NCBI RefSeq assembly: GCF_021917145.1
Contig: NC_061062.1
Span: forward strand, 7,819,428-7,883,427
Length of the DNA stretch: 64,000 nucleotides
Direction of reading: 5' to 3'
Source of the DNA: Hypomesus transpacificus
Taxonomy: Eukaryota; Chordata; Actinopteri; Osmeriformes; Osmeridae
Translations under genes and position numbers: made by a program
Shown here: positions 1 through 12,400 of the stretch, in pieces
How positions within the stretch are numbered: position 1 is the first letter of the stretch
Layout of the letters: each line of letters starts with the position of its first letter
Notes under the pieces: model-generated
Database searches by the model: none
What the model was told of the DNA's origin: nothing
Seen by the model: only the letters and a program-made list of their open reading frames with translations

Positions 1-3000
1 ACTTAAAATGCCAAATACCATATCATTTAATATGTTACCTACATGAAACACATTATGTTTTCAATTGGGTTTAAGATACATTTTAGAAAATATTGGGACT
101 GTAAAAAAACAAGTGATAATGCAAATACTGATATGACAGTCAAGGGTTCGACAACCCTTGGTATAGTAGTGGAGAATAGCTAGAATATTATCTTACATAT
201 CAAAAACTGTGCCAGGCAAAAAGTGGAATTACCTTTTGTTCAGTACTTATGTGGAAGCTATTTAAACATGTTTAAAGTGTTACTAATTTGATGCTGTGCA
301 TTATACTTCTAGAAACTTGACATGTATGACAACATGACAACATGTATTAAAGAACATGTACTGTAAACAAAAGCACAAACCCTAAAATTCAGGCCACAGG
401 GATGATCCTCACCAAGCCTCTCGTAAATAGTATACGTCATTAGCAACCCTTGTTTAAAAAACATACTGAAGAATAATGCTGCACCATCTTTAAACCAAGT
501 GAACTCAAACTACTTTTTCAATGATCACCATAAGTTCAGGGTATATATTTTACATCTGCCACTCAAAATGAAAACAACAACACTGTGACACAAGTTACTA
601 AATGGACACATAAGTGTAATGAGTGTAGAAATATATGTCAGTACTGTAAGGGACACATTTATAAAGTTATATATAGGATATATGTCAATCAATGTAGTGT
701 TTATTCAGTTTAGTATTTGTTGAGTAGTCTCCTGATATGGAGATACTGTATGTAGATCGTGCCCACACATGAGTCTAGTGTATTTAATCCGTGGGAGATG
801 GATAGAGGTTATTGTTTTTTTTTACAATAATTCTTAAGAACAAGCATCTCGGGTTTTCTGTAAGATTTGAATCACTTGTGGACAAAATTGTTTCTGATGT
901 CCTATGTGTCTCTACATCACCTTGTGAAATGTTAGTATTATGCATATCATTGTTATCAGAAACTGTTTCTATGTTTGTAAATTTGTATCTTAATTTTTAT
1001 GTTTCTATGTTAATATACTGTACACAAATGTGGTATATCAAAAAAAGTTACACAAAACATTCCAATTACAGATAAGACACAATTATGATATCTAATTGTT
1101 TTGTAAAATGTTTTTATGTGAAGTCTGAGTGAATTTGATCTTGTTTTTCTCATGCTCAAAATGTCAAAATCAATGGGAAAAAAAACTATTTTTTAATAAA
1201 GTTTTGCACATTTTAATTCATTACTTGATTTGAAATCAAAAGGGCAACTGTTTATCATCCCTCCATTGACTGGTCTATGTCAATCAACTCGGTCCCACCA
1301 TAGTAATTTACAAAAAACCAGACACAGGTGATGAGCGAGTGACACCCTATTTTCGTGTGCCTCCTTGTGTGTCACGTGATCAAAACGAGGCACTGAAGAC
1401 TGCAATATTGACTCCAACATCAACCGTTCAACGGTTGTGTAGTCAACACGAGGGTGCATCAGCGAAGCGCAACGCTATCAGGAAAATGTACAGAAATTGA
1501 ATAGATTAATTGACCAATGTACACGTTTTTATATTAAGAATGCTATCAACCTACAATTCCCATCAGGGTTAATAATTGTTTCTGCTCAATCAAAATGTAG
1601 CTTTTACTTGGAGCTGAATTTGAGTTTGTTGGATGCCAACATTTGGCCAATGAGCGAAACCCAATGAGCCCAGTGCACATAGTCCAAGTGGGCCTTAATT
1701 ATAGCCCAAGGTAGACCCCTATTGCTCCAACCTGGTCATGTCTGCAGGAGACTTGAACCTTGCCACTGAATGGTAGAGTTCAATGCCTACTGTAAGCTTA
1801 ACAACACTTAATTGTGTAGATATGGAAATATGCATGTTTGGGAATAAATGTACTGAATGAATTAGGATTAGGGATTAAGGGGAGGATTAAGAGGATTGAG
1901 GATTAAGCCTTCAATCAGGAGAACCTCTTCCACCAAAAGGACATGCCTATGGTTGAATATTATGAATGTTTTAATATTGTGGATCAACTACCCTCTTCCC
2001 TATAACTCTACTTGTATACATTTCATATCATGTGAAATTACATGTTCATTGACAACAAAACGTAAAAAAATACAAAATAAAAAATAACTTTAGAACTCTC
2101 AATGTTGAAATATGTTCCAGTCACATTTCATTTAAAGTGGCAGATGGAACCTTGCGCACGTTTAAGCTTCAAAATGAATCAAGCTTGTCCACATACAAGC
2201 CACCCCTTAAGCAGTCTCAGCTCTCCTAGCCAACACACATGCAAGAGTCAGCAAGACATCTAGTGCATGCGTCCACAGCTGAAATCTCAGCACTGCTACA
2301 ATGTGAAACACTGCTGATAGCAAGTTTGAGTATTAAATGCTTGGACTTGCCCAAAAGTCCACAATCAATACATAGAGGCTATGCAAGAAAACAGCAAGTG
2401 CTGCACAGTTCATCAGCAGATTTACCTCTGTGTGAAGTCTCACACTTAATCCTCAACCTGCTTCTGCATCATTAGTCACAGTTACTGTCTGCTTTTGAAT
2501 GATCTACCCACTCTAATAAAAACCCACGACTGGCACTTTACAGTAAGATGTAAATAAATCAACCCATTGAATGTTATTTTTGTTGAAGTTCAAGCAGAGA
2601 CTTGAATGGCTCCAGTATAATTTACACTTTATTACAGACTAATTTAGTGCTAGAAAAACTGTTTTCATGGTCATTAGGTCTCTCTGTGGATAAACACTGT
2701 CCAGTACAAAACTGTTAATTCATACATAAATTTCAACTACCATAATTACAGTTATTAACCATCAGTAAGTAAATAGTCTGTCACGTTTTAAATTTGAAAA
2801 CATTAAAGGCGGTAATGATCCATAATTAAGACCGGAGACTTGTAATAGAGAAGTAAATTCATTAGATTAATAGCAGAATTATTGGTGGTATGTAAACATT
2901 AAACATTTTTTCTTTAGTTGGATACAACACACCGGATGGACAACCAGTTACAATATTTCCAATGATACAACTAAATGGAACTAAGAAAAGATCACACCCC

Positions 3001-3980
3001 ATACCAGCTGTTGAAGTTAAAACTCTGCAAACTACCTTTGGAGTCTTAACTACATGGCTGCATTATCATTAAGATCAGCAATTAAGTAACAAACCTCATC
3101 ATTCAGCTGTCCACCAAGCAAGACACAACTTTGACAGTTGCTCATCGTCTTTTTTTCCTCATGAGAAAAACATGCTGTCGGATAAAGATGAGCTATCATG
3201 TGTGCTATGTGTATTTTATTTTAAAAAATATTATCAAATTTATCAGTGTCACAATCGCTGGATAATCTGACCATTGTCATTTCTATTTTAGCACATGAAG
3301 AATAAAGAATGAATTGTATATCCAACTCCAGTTATTATCAGCCCAATCCCTAACTATTCTATTTCTTGACACATTTCTCAAATGTTTTTACATACACTGA
3401 CACACTGTTTGCTGTTCGATGACCAGAAGATGTGACATAAAAGATGAACAAAATAATGGTAGAAGACTGACTGTATAACAGCAGTAAAGGTAACATGTAA
3501 AATGGTATGAGGGCTGTAAAGGAGGATACACTGTTATGCCTTATGCAGGATCTAGGTTCAGAGCAGAGCTGGCCTGAACATGGAGATCAAATGTGATGAG
3601 TGGTGTTATTAATAGATTTGTACAGAAAAAGAGACAAAGACTGTATGTGGACAATGTCAGTACCTCAGGTACTTTGCAGCGCTCTTGTGAATGCTTATGG
3701 TTTACATCTCCATGGTGACATTTCATCTCCTTTCAAACTCAGTATGCATTTTTGACTGCTGTCTCATTGCCTTTGTTCCCTTTAACTTTGTCTTTTGCTA
3801 AGCTTGGCCTAGAAAACAAATGTTATTTGAGGAAATTAGGTTCTAATTGCATACGTTTTTAAGTACAGGGCATTACATCTCAAATAATGGTGGTTTATTG
3901 AAAAGGGTGGGAAATTGCTGTGCAATAGATTGACTAGCACAGTATTTCACAGCTTGAACACAAGCAGAGCCTCAGCATTC
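1..3980. other. gene-free stretch at left edge
   Basis: I see no exon with a recognisable protein and no RNA gene here. Open frames are short and have no family resemblance. The stretch is AT-rich. A slightly more GC-rich patch at about 1260-1480 contains a 17-base palindrome (CAACCGTT-C-AACGGTTG, about 1424-1440). The first 1.2 kb could be the 3' untranslated end of a plus-strand gene outside the window, because of the poly(A) signal at 1195, but nothing proves that. Confidence 0.5.
1195..1200 (+). promoter_or_regulatory. candidate poly(A) signal (AATAAA)
   Basis: A canonical AATAAA follows a T-rich run and is followed by a GT/T-rich stretch. It could end a plus-strand transcript entering from the left. 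No coding exon in the window belongs to it, so the call rests on the motif only. Confidence 0.25.
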
Positions 3981-3984
3981 TTTA

Positions 3985-5130
3985 CTCACAACCCTCCACG
4001 CATGCAATTGTCTTCTGTGTGCTAAGGGGTTTTGGAAAGTTTTTCAAGCCAACCCTGTCTAGAAAACAAAACAAAAACAAAAAAACTATGTTGCTATTCA
4101 GTAGCATCATGGGACATTCAATCAATATTTTAAACAAATGACAACTGAGGAAACCCAGTCCATCATCCGTCACACAAATATTGTGTAGGTTGCAGCAGGC
4201 ACAAGTCACCTTCGGGGCGACCAGAGGCTGGATCTCCAGGGTCCTCAAAAAGAAGCTGCATCAGCGTTTTCGAGATCCCAAAGGTGCGCTCAATAACGTT
4301 TCTTGCTTTTGCATGGTGCCAGTTGTTCTGGGCTTCAGCTCGGCCTGTTCACGTTGAAAACATATGGTGTATATTTAAGTCACCAATGTAACAATTTGCT
4401 CTGTGTGTGCGTAAAAAACTGTCAGATGGATTTATAATAGCATTAGGACATTGTGGTTATAGGTATCCTCCAGCTCTCCCAATATAAAGTATCTAGCTTG
4501 TGGATGCAGCGCCTGTTGGTACATGGGCAATCTCCATAGGACAAGTGCATCCTATACAGATCCTGTATTGCCAGTGTAGAGTACACACCCTGAAGTGTAG
4601 CCAGGGCCGGCGCGAGTACCTTCACCGCCCTAGGCAGGATGTTTCAACAGCCCCCCCACTCCATCTTGGCGCCCTCTACTGGTGGTGCGGGACAGTTAAT
4701 TAATGGACGCACTTGGGTACTTGGGGCCCCCCTCTTCATGGCGCCGTAGGCGGCTGCCTAGTTCGCCCATAGCAAACGCCGGCCCTGAGTGTAGCCTTGG
4801 CATTGCAGACGCCCTGCAGTAGCACAGATGGAGAAAACTTTCTGCTAATTTAACATTTCCTCTGTGACTCTGCGGGCAGAAGAATCTTGACGTGGCACAC
4901 GTCAATGACACCGGCAGCGCAATGCCTCATGGCCATTCAGGTGAACAATGCCAGCCTCCACCTCCTCCGTTTTCTCTGGTGTTGGGAAAGCTTTTTTGAG
5001 GATGGTCATCCTTTCCTCCATAACATTGTGAACGGTCCTGGAAACTGTGGCTACTGGCATGGCAAAGATGTCTGCAGCTACCCCTCTAGGCGTTTTCACA
5101 GACTAGCTAGTAGACCAATCTCAACTTGCG
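3985..5130 (-). pseudogene. decayed Harbinger (PIF/HARBI1-like) transposase
   Basis: Read on the minus strand, several broken frames match the order of a HARBI1-type DDE transposase. About 5099-4900 gives a helix-turn-helix-like part (VAADIFAMPVATVSRTVHNV) and then FPTPEKTEEVEAG. About 4911-4850 gives IDVCHVKI, in the place of the family's IDGTHIPI motif. About 4620-4450 gives SYGDCPCTNRRCIHKLDTLY. About 4320-4260 gives WHHAKARNVIERTFGISK, and 4230-4150 gives ACCNLHNICV, the usual C-terminal motif. At least two frameshifts and several stops separate these parts, and a MITE is inserted at 4602-4787. It is a dead copy. Family assignment is firm; the ends were not found. Confidence 0.8.
4602..4787. 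mobile_element. 186-bp hAT-type MITE
   Basis: The element has terminal inverted repeats CAGGGCCGGC and GCCGGCCCTG. Both sides carry the same 8-bp target duplication AGTGTAGC (4594-4601 and 4788-4795). An 8-bp duplication is the hallmark of hAT transposition. The inside is GC-rich and has no transposase, so the element is non-autonomous. It sits inside the Harbinger fossil, so it arrived after that copy had inserted. Confidence 0.85.
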
Positions 5131-5339
5131 TTCTGTATCTGCAGTGGTTTTTCCCTCCAGCTGTAGATACAGAACCTCAGTTTCACGGCTCCACCCACCT
5201 GGACCAGCATGTTACTGCTGCTCCTGTGTGGGCCTCAAGGCTGGCTTCAAGTAAGCTCCAAAAAAGAACTTGGCAAGGGTAGGCACAAGGTCATTCATTT
5301 TTGTGTTTTAAAATATGCTTTACATTGTTTATTATCTTG

Positions 5340-5366
5340 AGGGGGAGGGGGCGGGGGTTGGGGAGC
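5340..5366 (+). other. G-rich tract, G-quadruplex motif
   Basis: Four runs of at least four G are separated by one- or two-base loops (A, C, TT), which fits the standard G-quadruplex pattern. No gene is attached to it. From here to 6492 I see nothing else of note except the upstream region of gabrg1. Confidence 0.6.
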
Positions 5367-6492
5367 CATTGTGCATGTCATTGCAATATGTTGAGCCAAG
5401 CTGTTCTAATATGACAATCAAATTAAATGAGTAACATTTGTATTGTCAGAGGGACTGTGTTGTGTGTGGACATTTGGTCAGTATGCAGACAAGTTGGTCT
5501 TGTACCAGCTATACATTTTTGAGGATCTTGTAATGTAAGATTTGTTTCAATTCAGCCACAACAGCATTAGTGATGTCAGGTACTGGTGTTGGGTGATTAC
5601 ATGTAGGTGTGGGGTTGCAGACGGCTGTACATTTCATCCCAAAGGAGTTTCTATGGGCTTGAGGTATAGTATTCTTGTGGGCCAGTCAAGTCATTTTACA
5701 CTGAAATCTACAAAACATTTGTTATATGGAACTCACAACTATGTCTCTGTTCATTTACTTAAATGCACTCACTAAGCATGATCAATTATTAACACTTGGG
5801 ACACGGAACACTCCATTAAAATGTAAAGATCTGATTAATATTTTGAAACATTTTGTGGATGGTATTCTTTCCACTGGCAAGGTTGCAATTGGTAATGAGG
5901 ATATTCATCCATGGAATAATACATTCAGAAACATCTGCCTCATTTTGCTCCCAGTGCAAAAACGGAAAGCATGAGTGCTCGTTTTTTAAAGGTCAGTGAA
6001 CATTAATGTCCTTTTGTTTACTGTCCGACTAGTTTCTACATTATTGTTACATGGACACAAAATTGTTTTTTACGTAAACACACTGATTATTTACATTAGT
6101 TTCGATACATAAATACGAAAATAAATCATGTTTAGTGTTTGTGAAACTATAGAACAGTAATGGACAAGGCAGCATCTGCAAGGTTAGTGTAACAGCCACT
6201 GGTGCAGTTGAAGATATTTACCTCGACCAAAGAGCGCAGGCTCTCTCAAGTCACATTATAGTCTACCCTATCCTCGCGCTTCTTGCTGGTGCACAACATC
6301 ATAAAGATAATGTATGCAACACTCAAATGCAAGGATTGGTAGAATTTACCGTCAATTCGGAAACATCCTGAACCACCTTCCTAGCGTATCTAGACTTAAT
6401 TGGGCTAAGGCAGCGGTAAAAAGCAACACCAAATTGTGTATCTTCAAAGGACTAATTTGATATATTTGGGGTATAGGCTATATCTTGTAAGC

Positions 6493-9400
6493 ATGAGACT
6501 GAAGATAGTAGCGTTTTGCACTAAGGTTGTGCTGCAACATGTCAAAGGCAAAGCGACTATTTCGTGGCTATTGCTGGCTCTCCTTGGACTCTGGTAAGTT
6601 TGATCGGATCCGCGGAGCTATTTGACTGATAATATTGCGATGGATTTGAATTAAAACATAACGGACAAGGTATCCTGAAAAACGTGAGAGGGGAAAGGGG
6701 TGATAGATTGTGCTGTGTGCAGTGGGCTTGTTATCAAACCAAATGTGTCAGACGGCTCGTGCGTTATCCCCTTCACAAAGCATATACCTATAGGTATTGT
6801 TTGCATAAACATAATCGCACGTGTAAATTGTTTAGTGTATAGGAATTTTGATCCTATTGAATGTGCAGAAAGCCTATATAGGCACCATATCGTTCTGTTT
6901 AAGTTGGCAATGTCATTTAAATCACATGGAAAAAGCAACCTTTAGCAAACATCCCTGCATCTCTGTGTTTAACAGCTTCACCAACAATAGTTCAACAAAT
7001 TCAGTCATTTTGAAGAGGAAGAAAATGACAGTTTGCGTCAAGATGGTTTAAATTGCGTCAAGCAAAACCAAAATATCACATTAAATGTTCAGATTACAAC
7101 ACATAAATGTATCAAACGTGCAACCTATTCCATTTCATATTTGTTTCAGTCACATACATGATTAACAGTGTTTCTCACATTGCGGCAAAAAAGCAACCAG
7201 TACCTGGCAGTCAGAACCAAGGACATGATTTATGGTTTTGATCCTTATGAATCAAAAAGCCTAATACATGACATATACCATACCTCTGGGCGAAAGAGTA
7301 GCCTATTATAAATATGGTGTAAAGTTCACATCAGAATAATTGTCAATTAATCTAACACATTTAGTGAATAAAAAGAAGGTTGTCAGAAAATACTATATTA
7401 GTACTATATTTATCTAATCCCAACAATACTGTGTACTTTGATGACCATATTTAATTAGTTAACTTTATTTTACACAATTTAGGCTATTCAATACAGCAGC
7501 TTTCGTGACCAACTTGTCTGCCTGGTATTGCAAAAGGCTTTGATTCAGCCAAACCCACATAACTATTTACAAAATAGCTAACATGGTACCACAGCATGGT
7601 TATGGGTCAAAACATTTAGCCTCACAGGCTAATTCCGCTGTCCAGTTCAATAATATACTTGATAACATGTGTACAGGTTTATATTAAGTTATTGGATCAT
7701 TGTTTTTGTACTTGTGCCTTGGATCTCTCTGATTCATTCCATCCAGCATATTTCACCCAGACACTTTGGGTAGAACATTATTTACGATATACTTTCTCTG
7801 AGGTCAAAAACTGGTAATGTGATTACTTATAGAGGTGAAATGCACTGCTTTCCTTTACAAAAGTAACAATGTGGAGACATTGAAAGATTTATGAAGTGAT
7901 GAAGGTTTTAAAAAGAAAAAAAAGGTGTCTACAATCAATTTGAGCATGCAGTTGGGAAGTACATCTGTCAATGGATTATTGTAAGGATGAGATCTGTGTC
8001 TCCGAGCAGGCCAAGGATGCACGACAATATAAAAGTGTTGACTCGGTTTTGCGTTGTGTAATATTCCATTGAGTTTATAGCATGACAAGTATAACAGTTT
8101 GAAAGATTGGAGTTTCCTCCTTTTATCAACTCTATCAATATGAACCAGTGGTTATATGGTCAATGTGGTCCCAACCAGTTGTTTAGTGGTCTTCTATGTT
8201 AGGATAAAAAATATACATTTATATTTTTGTCCACAATTGTGTCTACAATACAGATGTTTAGGTAGTTCTGTCACCCTGAAAGTCTACTCTTCACAGTGCC
8301 TAATTTAACTCCTGCCAAAACACCCAGCTTCATGGATCCCTGCATCACCATTTGTGTGTTTCATTAGCTCAGCCCTTTTGTAGGTGCAAGATTATACTGC
8401 ACAGACTGTAGATTATACTTCACAGACTGCACACACACACACACCTGCACACACACACACAATTCTCCACTTTCTCACTTTCTTTTCTCTCTTCACAGTG
8501 TGGCTTTTGGGCCCAGTAAACAGGATGAAGAGGACTATGAAGATGTTCCCATAAATAAGACTTGGGTTTTATCCCCCAAGGTCTATGAGAGTGATGTCAC
8601 CTTGATCCTCAATACATTACTTCAAGGCTATGACAACAAACTCCGACCTGACATTGGAGGCAAGTTCCCATCTATCTGTAATGGCAATGCTCAATATTCA
8701 GTGTCCACTCGCGCTTTTTTACAAATTCATACTGTAGTCCATTGGTTAATGGGGGGATTATTCAACATTACATGACACTCATTACTTAATTTAGCATTAA
8801 ATGTTCATCTCTGTAAATGTCCAGTAGTACTGTATTAATTAATAATTTGGTTATGCTGCGAATTTCAGTTGCAGTTTACAGCACTGCTTTTATTGATATA
8901 GATTTGTGAAGTATTTCAGTAATTCAACACACAAAAACAGACATCATTTAAATTTGATCTTTCCAAAGTGCTCTTAACCTTCTAAGTACAGCAACCATGA
9001 TATCTGTCTGTGTATATTTGACTACTGTTGATATATATACACATCGACATCCTGGTAGAGACTGTACTTTTGTCCTTAAATGTTTTCTCTCTAACCTTTT
9101 AGGACAATCCATTTAAACATTCGTAACAGTTATGAATTTCTTTTGAAAGGGACACTTATATAGATTTTTTAGTGAGATCAATGTTTGCATCCATCAGGTT
9201 TGCATGTAATTGTGAACTCCTATCTTAAATCAGAAATTTGAGCAGCATAACCAGAAACTTCTGAGACTATACAGCAGGTTTGTTTAAAAAAAAATGAAAA
9301 ATTATACAAATTAATTTTTAGTGTTCTGGCTTCAGGCTAGATTAAAGATAATTAATGCAAGAGGATTACTCTTGTCTATATGCAACAGCACTAGAATAGA

Positions 9401-12400
9401 CTGTTACCAAAGAATCTTCAGCCATCGGTTCAGATTGAGTTGAACGTAAAAGCACATGATAGTGTTGAGTTCCATTACACAATCATGTGGCTGTTCACAA
9501 AATATACTCTTTAATCTGATTTTATGGCAAGTAGTTTATCTACAAAAATACATACAAGTCAAAATAAGCATTATATATCCATTTACACAGAGTAGGACAA
9601 TGTCTGTGATGCTTATTCCTGTAATACAGCCGGTGATTAATATATTAGTTAGCTGATTTGGTTAGCTAACTTAAATGGAGTTTGTGCAAATTCACATAAT
9701 GCAGATAGCTTTTTAATCAGTAAACTTTTTAATTCATGAACATAACATAATTCACTGATCTATATTGAAAATAAAGGATCCACTGTATATTGCTTTGCTG
9801 AAAGTTGCATGCCAGAATTTAATCCATATAGAAAACCCTTCTTGGTAGAAGCTGATGTTAACTATTGTGCCAACATTGATAGTCAGCACTGCTCATTAGG
9901 GCATACATGCACTGTAATAGTGATACAAAAATCAGTTTGTAAGTGTGAAAAAAACCATCTGGCGAGCCAGGGTAGCCTAGCAAAGGAATGGAAGTCAAAC
10001 ACCTGTAGTATAGGGCAAAACTGTAGGCCACTAAACAAATGTTTGGATCGTGAGTTGTTTGTGTACCTCCGTCCTTACTGTGAAGTGATTTGCTGAATGA
10101 AAAACTGATGTGTGCAACATGTTTAGGCGGCCTATTGATCACAGGGGTGCTTTCGGCAGCAGAGTTTTTGCATAAAAGGCCTGTGATTTAACCCCATTTA
10201 TTTTTTGCTAACTCGAACAGCTAATCAAAATTATGTCCTTTTCAAATTTACACAGTGCATGGTTCTTGAGATAATCAAGCCACACACTCACACAAACAGG
10301 CAGGCACACACAAATATTCCTGGAATTATAGATATACAGTGCCCTCCAAAAGTATTGGAACAGTGAGGCGAATTCCTTTATTTTTGCTGTAGACTGAAAA
10401 CATTTGGGCTTGACATCAAATAATGAACGTGAGACCAGAGATCAACGTTTCAGCTTTTATTTCCAGGTATTTACATCAGGATCTGATGCACAACTAAGAA
10501 AATATCACATTTTGTTTGAATCCACCCATTTGTCATGTGAGCAAAAGTATTGGAACAGATATACTTAAAACATATTTAAGTGAATAAGACTTAATATTTA
10601 GTTGCAAATCCTTTGCTTTCAATAACTGCAGCAAGTCTGTGACCCATTGACGTCACCAAACTTTTGCATTCTTCCTTTTTGATGCTTTCCCAGGCTTTCA
10701 CTGCAGCCTCTTTCAGTTGTTGTTTGTTTTGTGGGGTTCCTCCCTTCAGTCTCCTCTTAAGCAGGTAAAATGCATGCTCTATAGGGTTTAAGTCTGGAGA
10801 TTGACTTGGCCAGTCTAATACCTTCCATTTCTTGCCCCTGATGAACTCCTTTGTTGTTTTGGCAGTGTGTTTTGGGTCGTTATCTTGCTGCATGATGAAG
10901 GCTCTGCCAATCAGTTTGGTTGCATCTTTCCTTAAATTGGCAGACAAAATGTTTCTGTAGACTTCCGAGTTCATTTTGCTGCTGCCATCATGTGTTACAT
11001 CCTCAATGAAGATTAATGAGCCCGTCCTAGAAGAAGCCATGCAAGCCCAAGCCATGACATTACCTCCACCGTGTTTCACAGATGAGCTTGTGTGTTTGGG
11101 ATCATGAGCAGTTCCTTTCTTTCTCCAAACTTTAGCCTTTCCATCACTTTGGTAAAAGTTAATCTTTGTCTCATCAGTCCATAAAACTTTGTCCCAGAAT
11201 TTTTGAGGTTCATCTCTGTACTTTTTGGCAAATTCCAGCCTGGCCTTCCTATTCTTCTTGCTAATGAGTGGTTTGCATCTTCTGGTGTAGCCCTTGTACT
11301 TTTGTTCATGAAGTCTTCTGCGAACAGTAGATAGTGATACCTTCACTCCTGCCATCTGGAGGTTGTTGCTGATCTCACTAACAGTTGTTTTAGGGTCTTT
11401 CTTTACAGCTCTCACAATGTTTCTGTCATCAACTGCTGATGTTTTCCTTGGTCTACCTGTTCGACGTCTGTTACTTAGTACACCAGTAGTTTTCTTCTTC
11501 TTCAGGACATTCCAAATGGTTGTACTGGCTATGGCCAATGTTTCTGCAATGGCTCTGATTGATTTTCCATCTTCTCTAAGACTCACAATTGCTTGTTTTT
11601 CACCCAAAAACAGCGCTCCGGTTTTCATGTTGTTTTCACCTCTGAATACAGTCTGCACAGACAAAACCTATCTTACCCAATCTGAACCTGAGTGTAGACA
11701 TTCAGTGGTATTTATTGATTGAATAATGTACAGTGCCCTCCAAAAGTATTGGAACAGTGAGGCGAATTCCTTTATTTTTGCTGTAGACTGAAAACATTTG
11801 GGCTTGACATCAAATAATGAACGTGAGACCAGAGATCAACGTTTCAGCTTTTATTTCCAGGTATTTACATCAGGATCTGATGCACAACTAAGAAAATATC
11901 AAATTTTGTTTGAATCCACCCATTTGTCATGTGAGCAAAAGTATTGGAACAGATATACTTAAAACATATTTAAGTGAATAAGACTTAATATTTAGTTGCA
12001 AATCCTTTGCTTTCAATAACTGCAGCAAGTCTGTGACCCATTGACGTCACCAAACTTTTGCATTCTTCCTTTTTGATGCTTTCCCAGGCTTTCACTGCAG
12101 CCTCTTTCAGTTGTTGTTTGTTTTGTGGGGTTCCTCCCTTCAGTCTCCTCTTAAGCAGGTAAAATGCATGCTCTATAGGGTTTAAGTCTGGAGATTGACT
12201 TGGCCAGTCTAATACCTTCCATTTCTTGCCCCTGATGAACTCCTTTGTTGTTTTGGCAGTGTGTTTTGGGTCGTTATCTTGCTGCATGATGAAGGCTCTG
12301 CCAATCAGTTTGGTTGCATCTTTCCTTAAATTGGCAGACAAAATGTTTCTGTAGACTTCCGAGTTCATTTTGCTGCTGCCATCATGTGTTACATCCTCAA

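Noticed and set aside
1424-1440. 17-base palindrome CAACCGTT-C-AACGGTTG
   Set aside because: Short palindromes of this size are expected by chance in 64 kb, and no gene start is near.
11363-11722. 119-codon plus-strand frame inside each Tc1 unit
   Set aside because: Antisense shadow of the transposase with no family resemblance; the same holds at 12757-13116.
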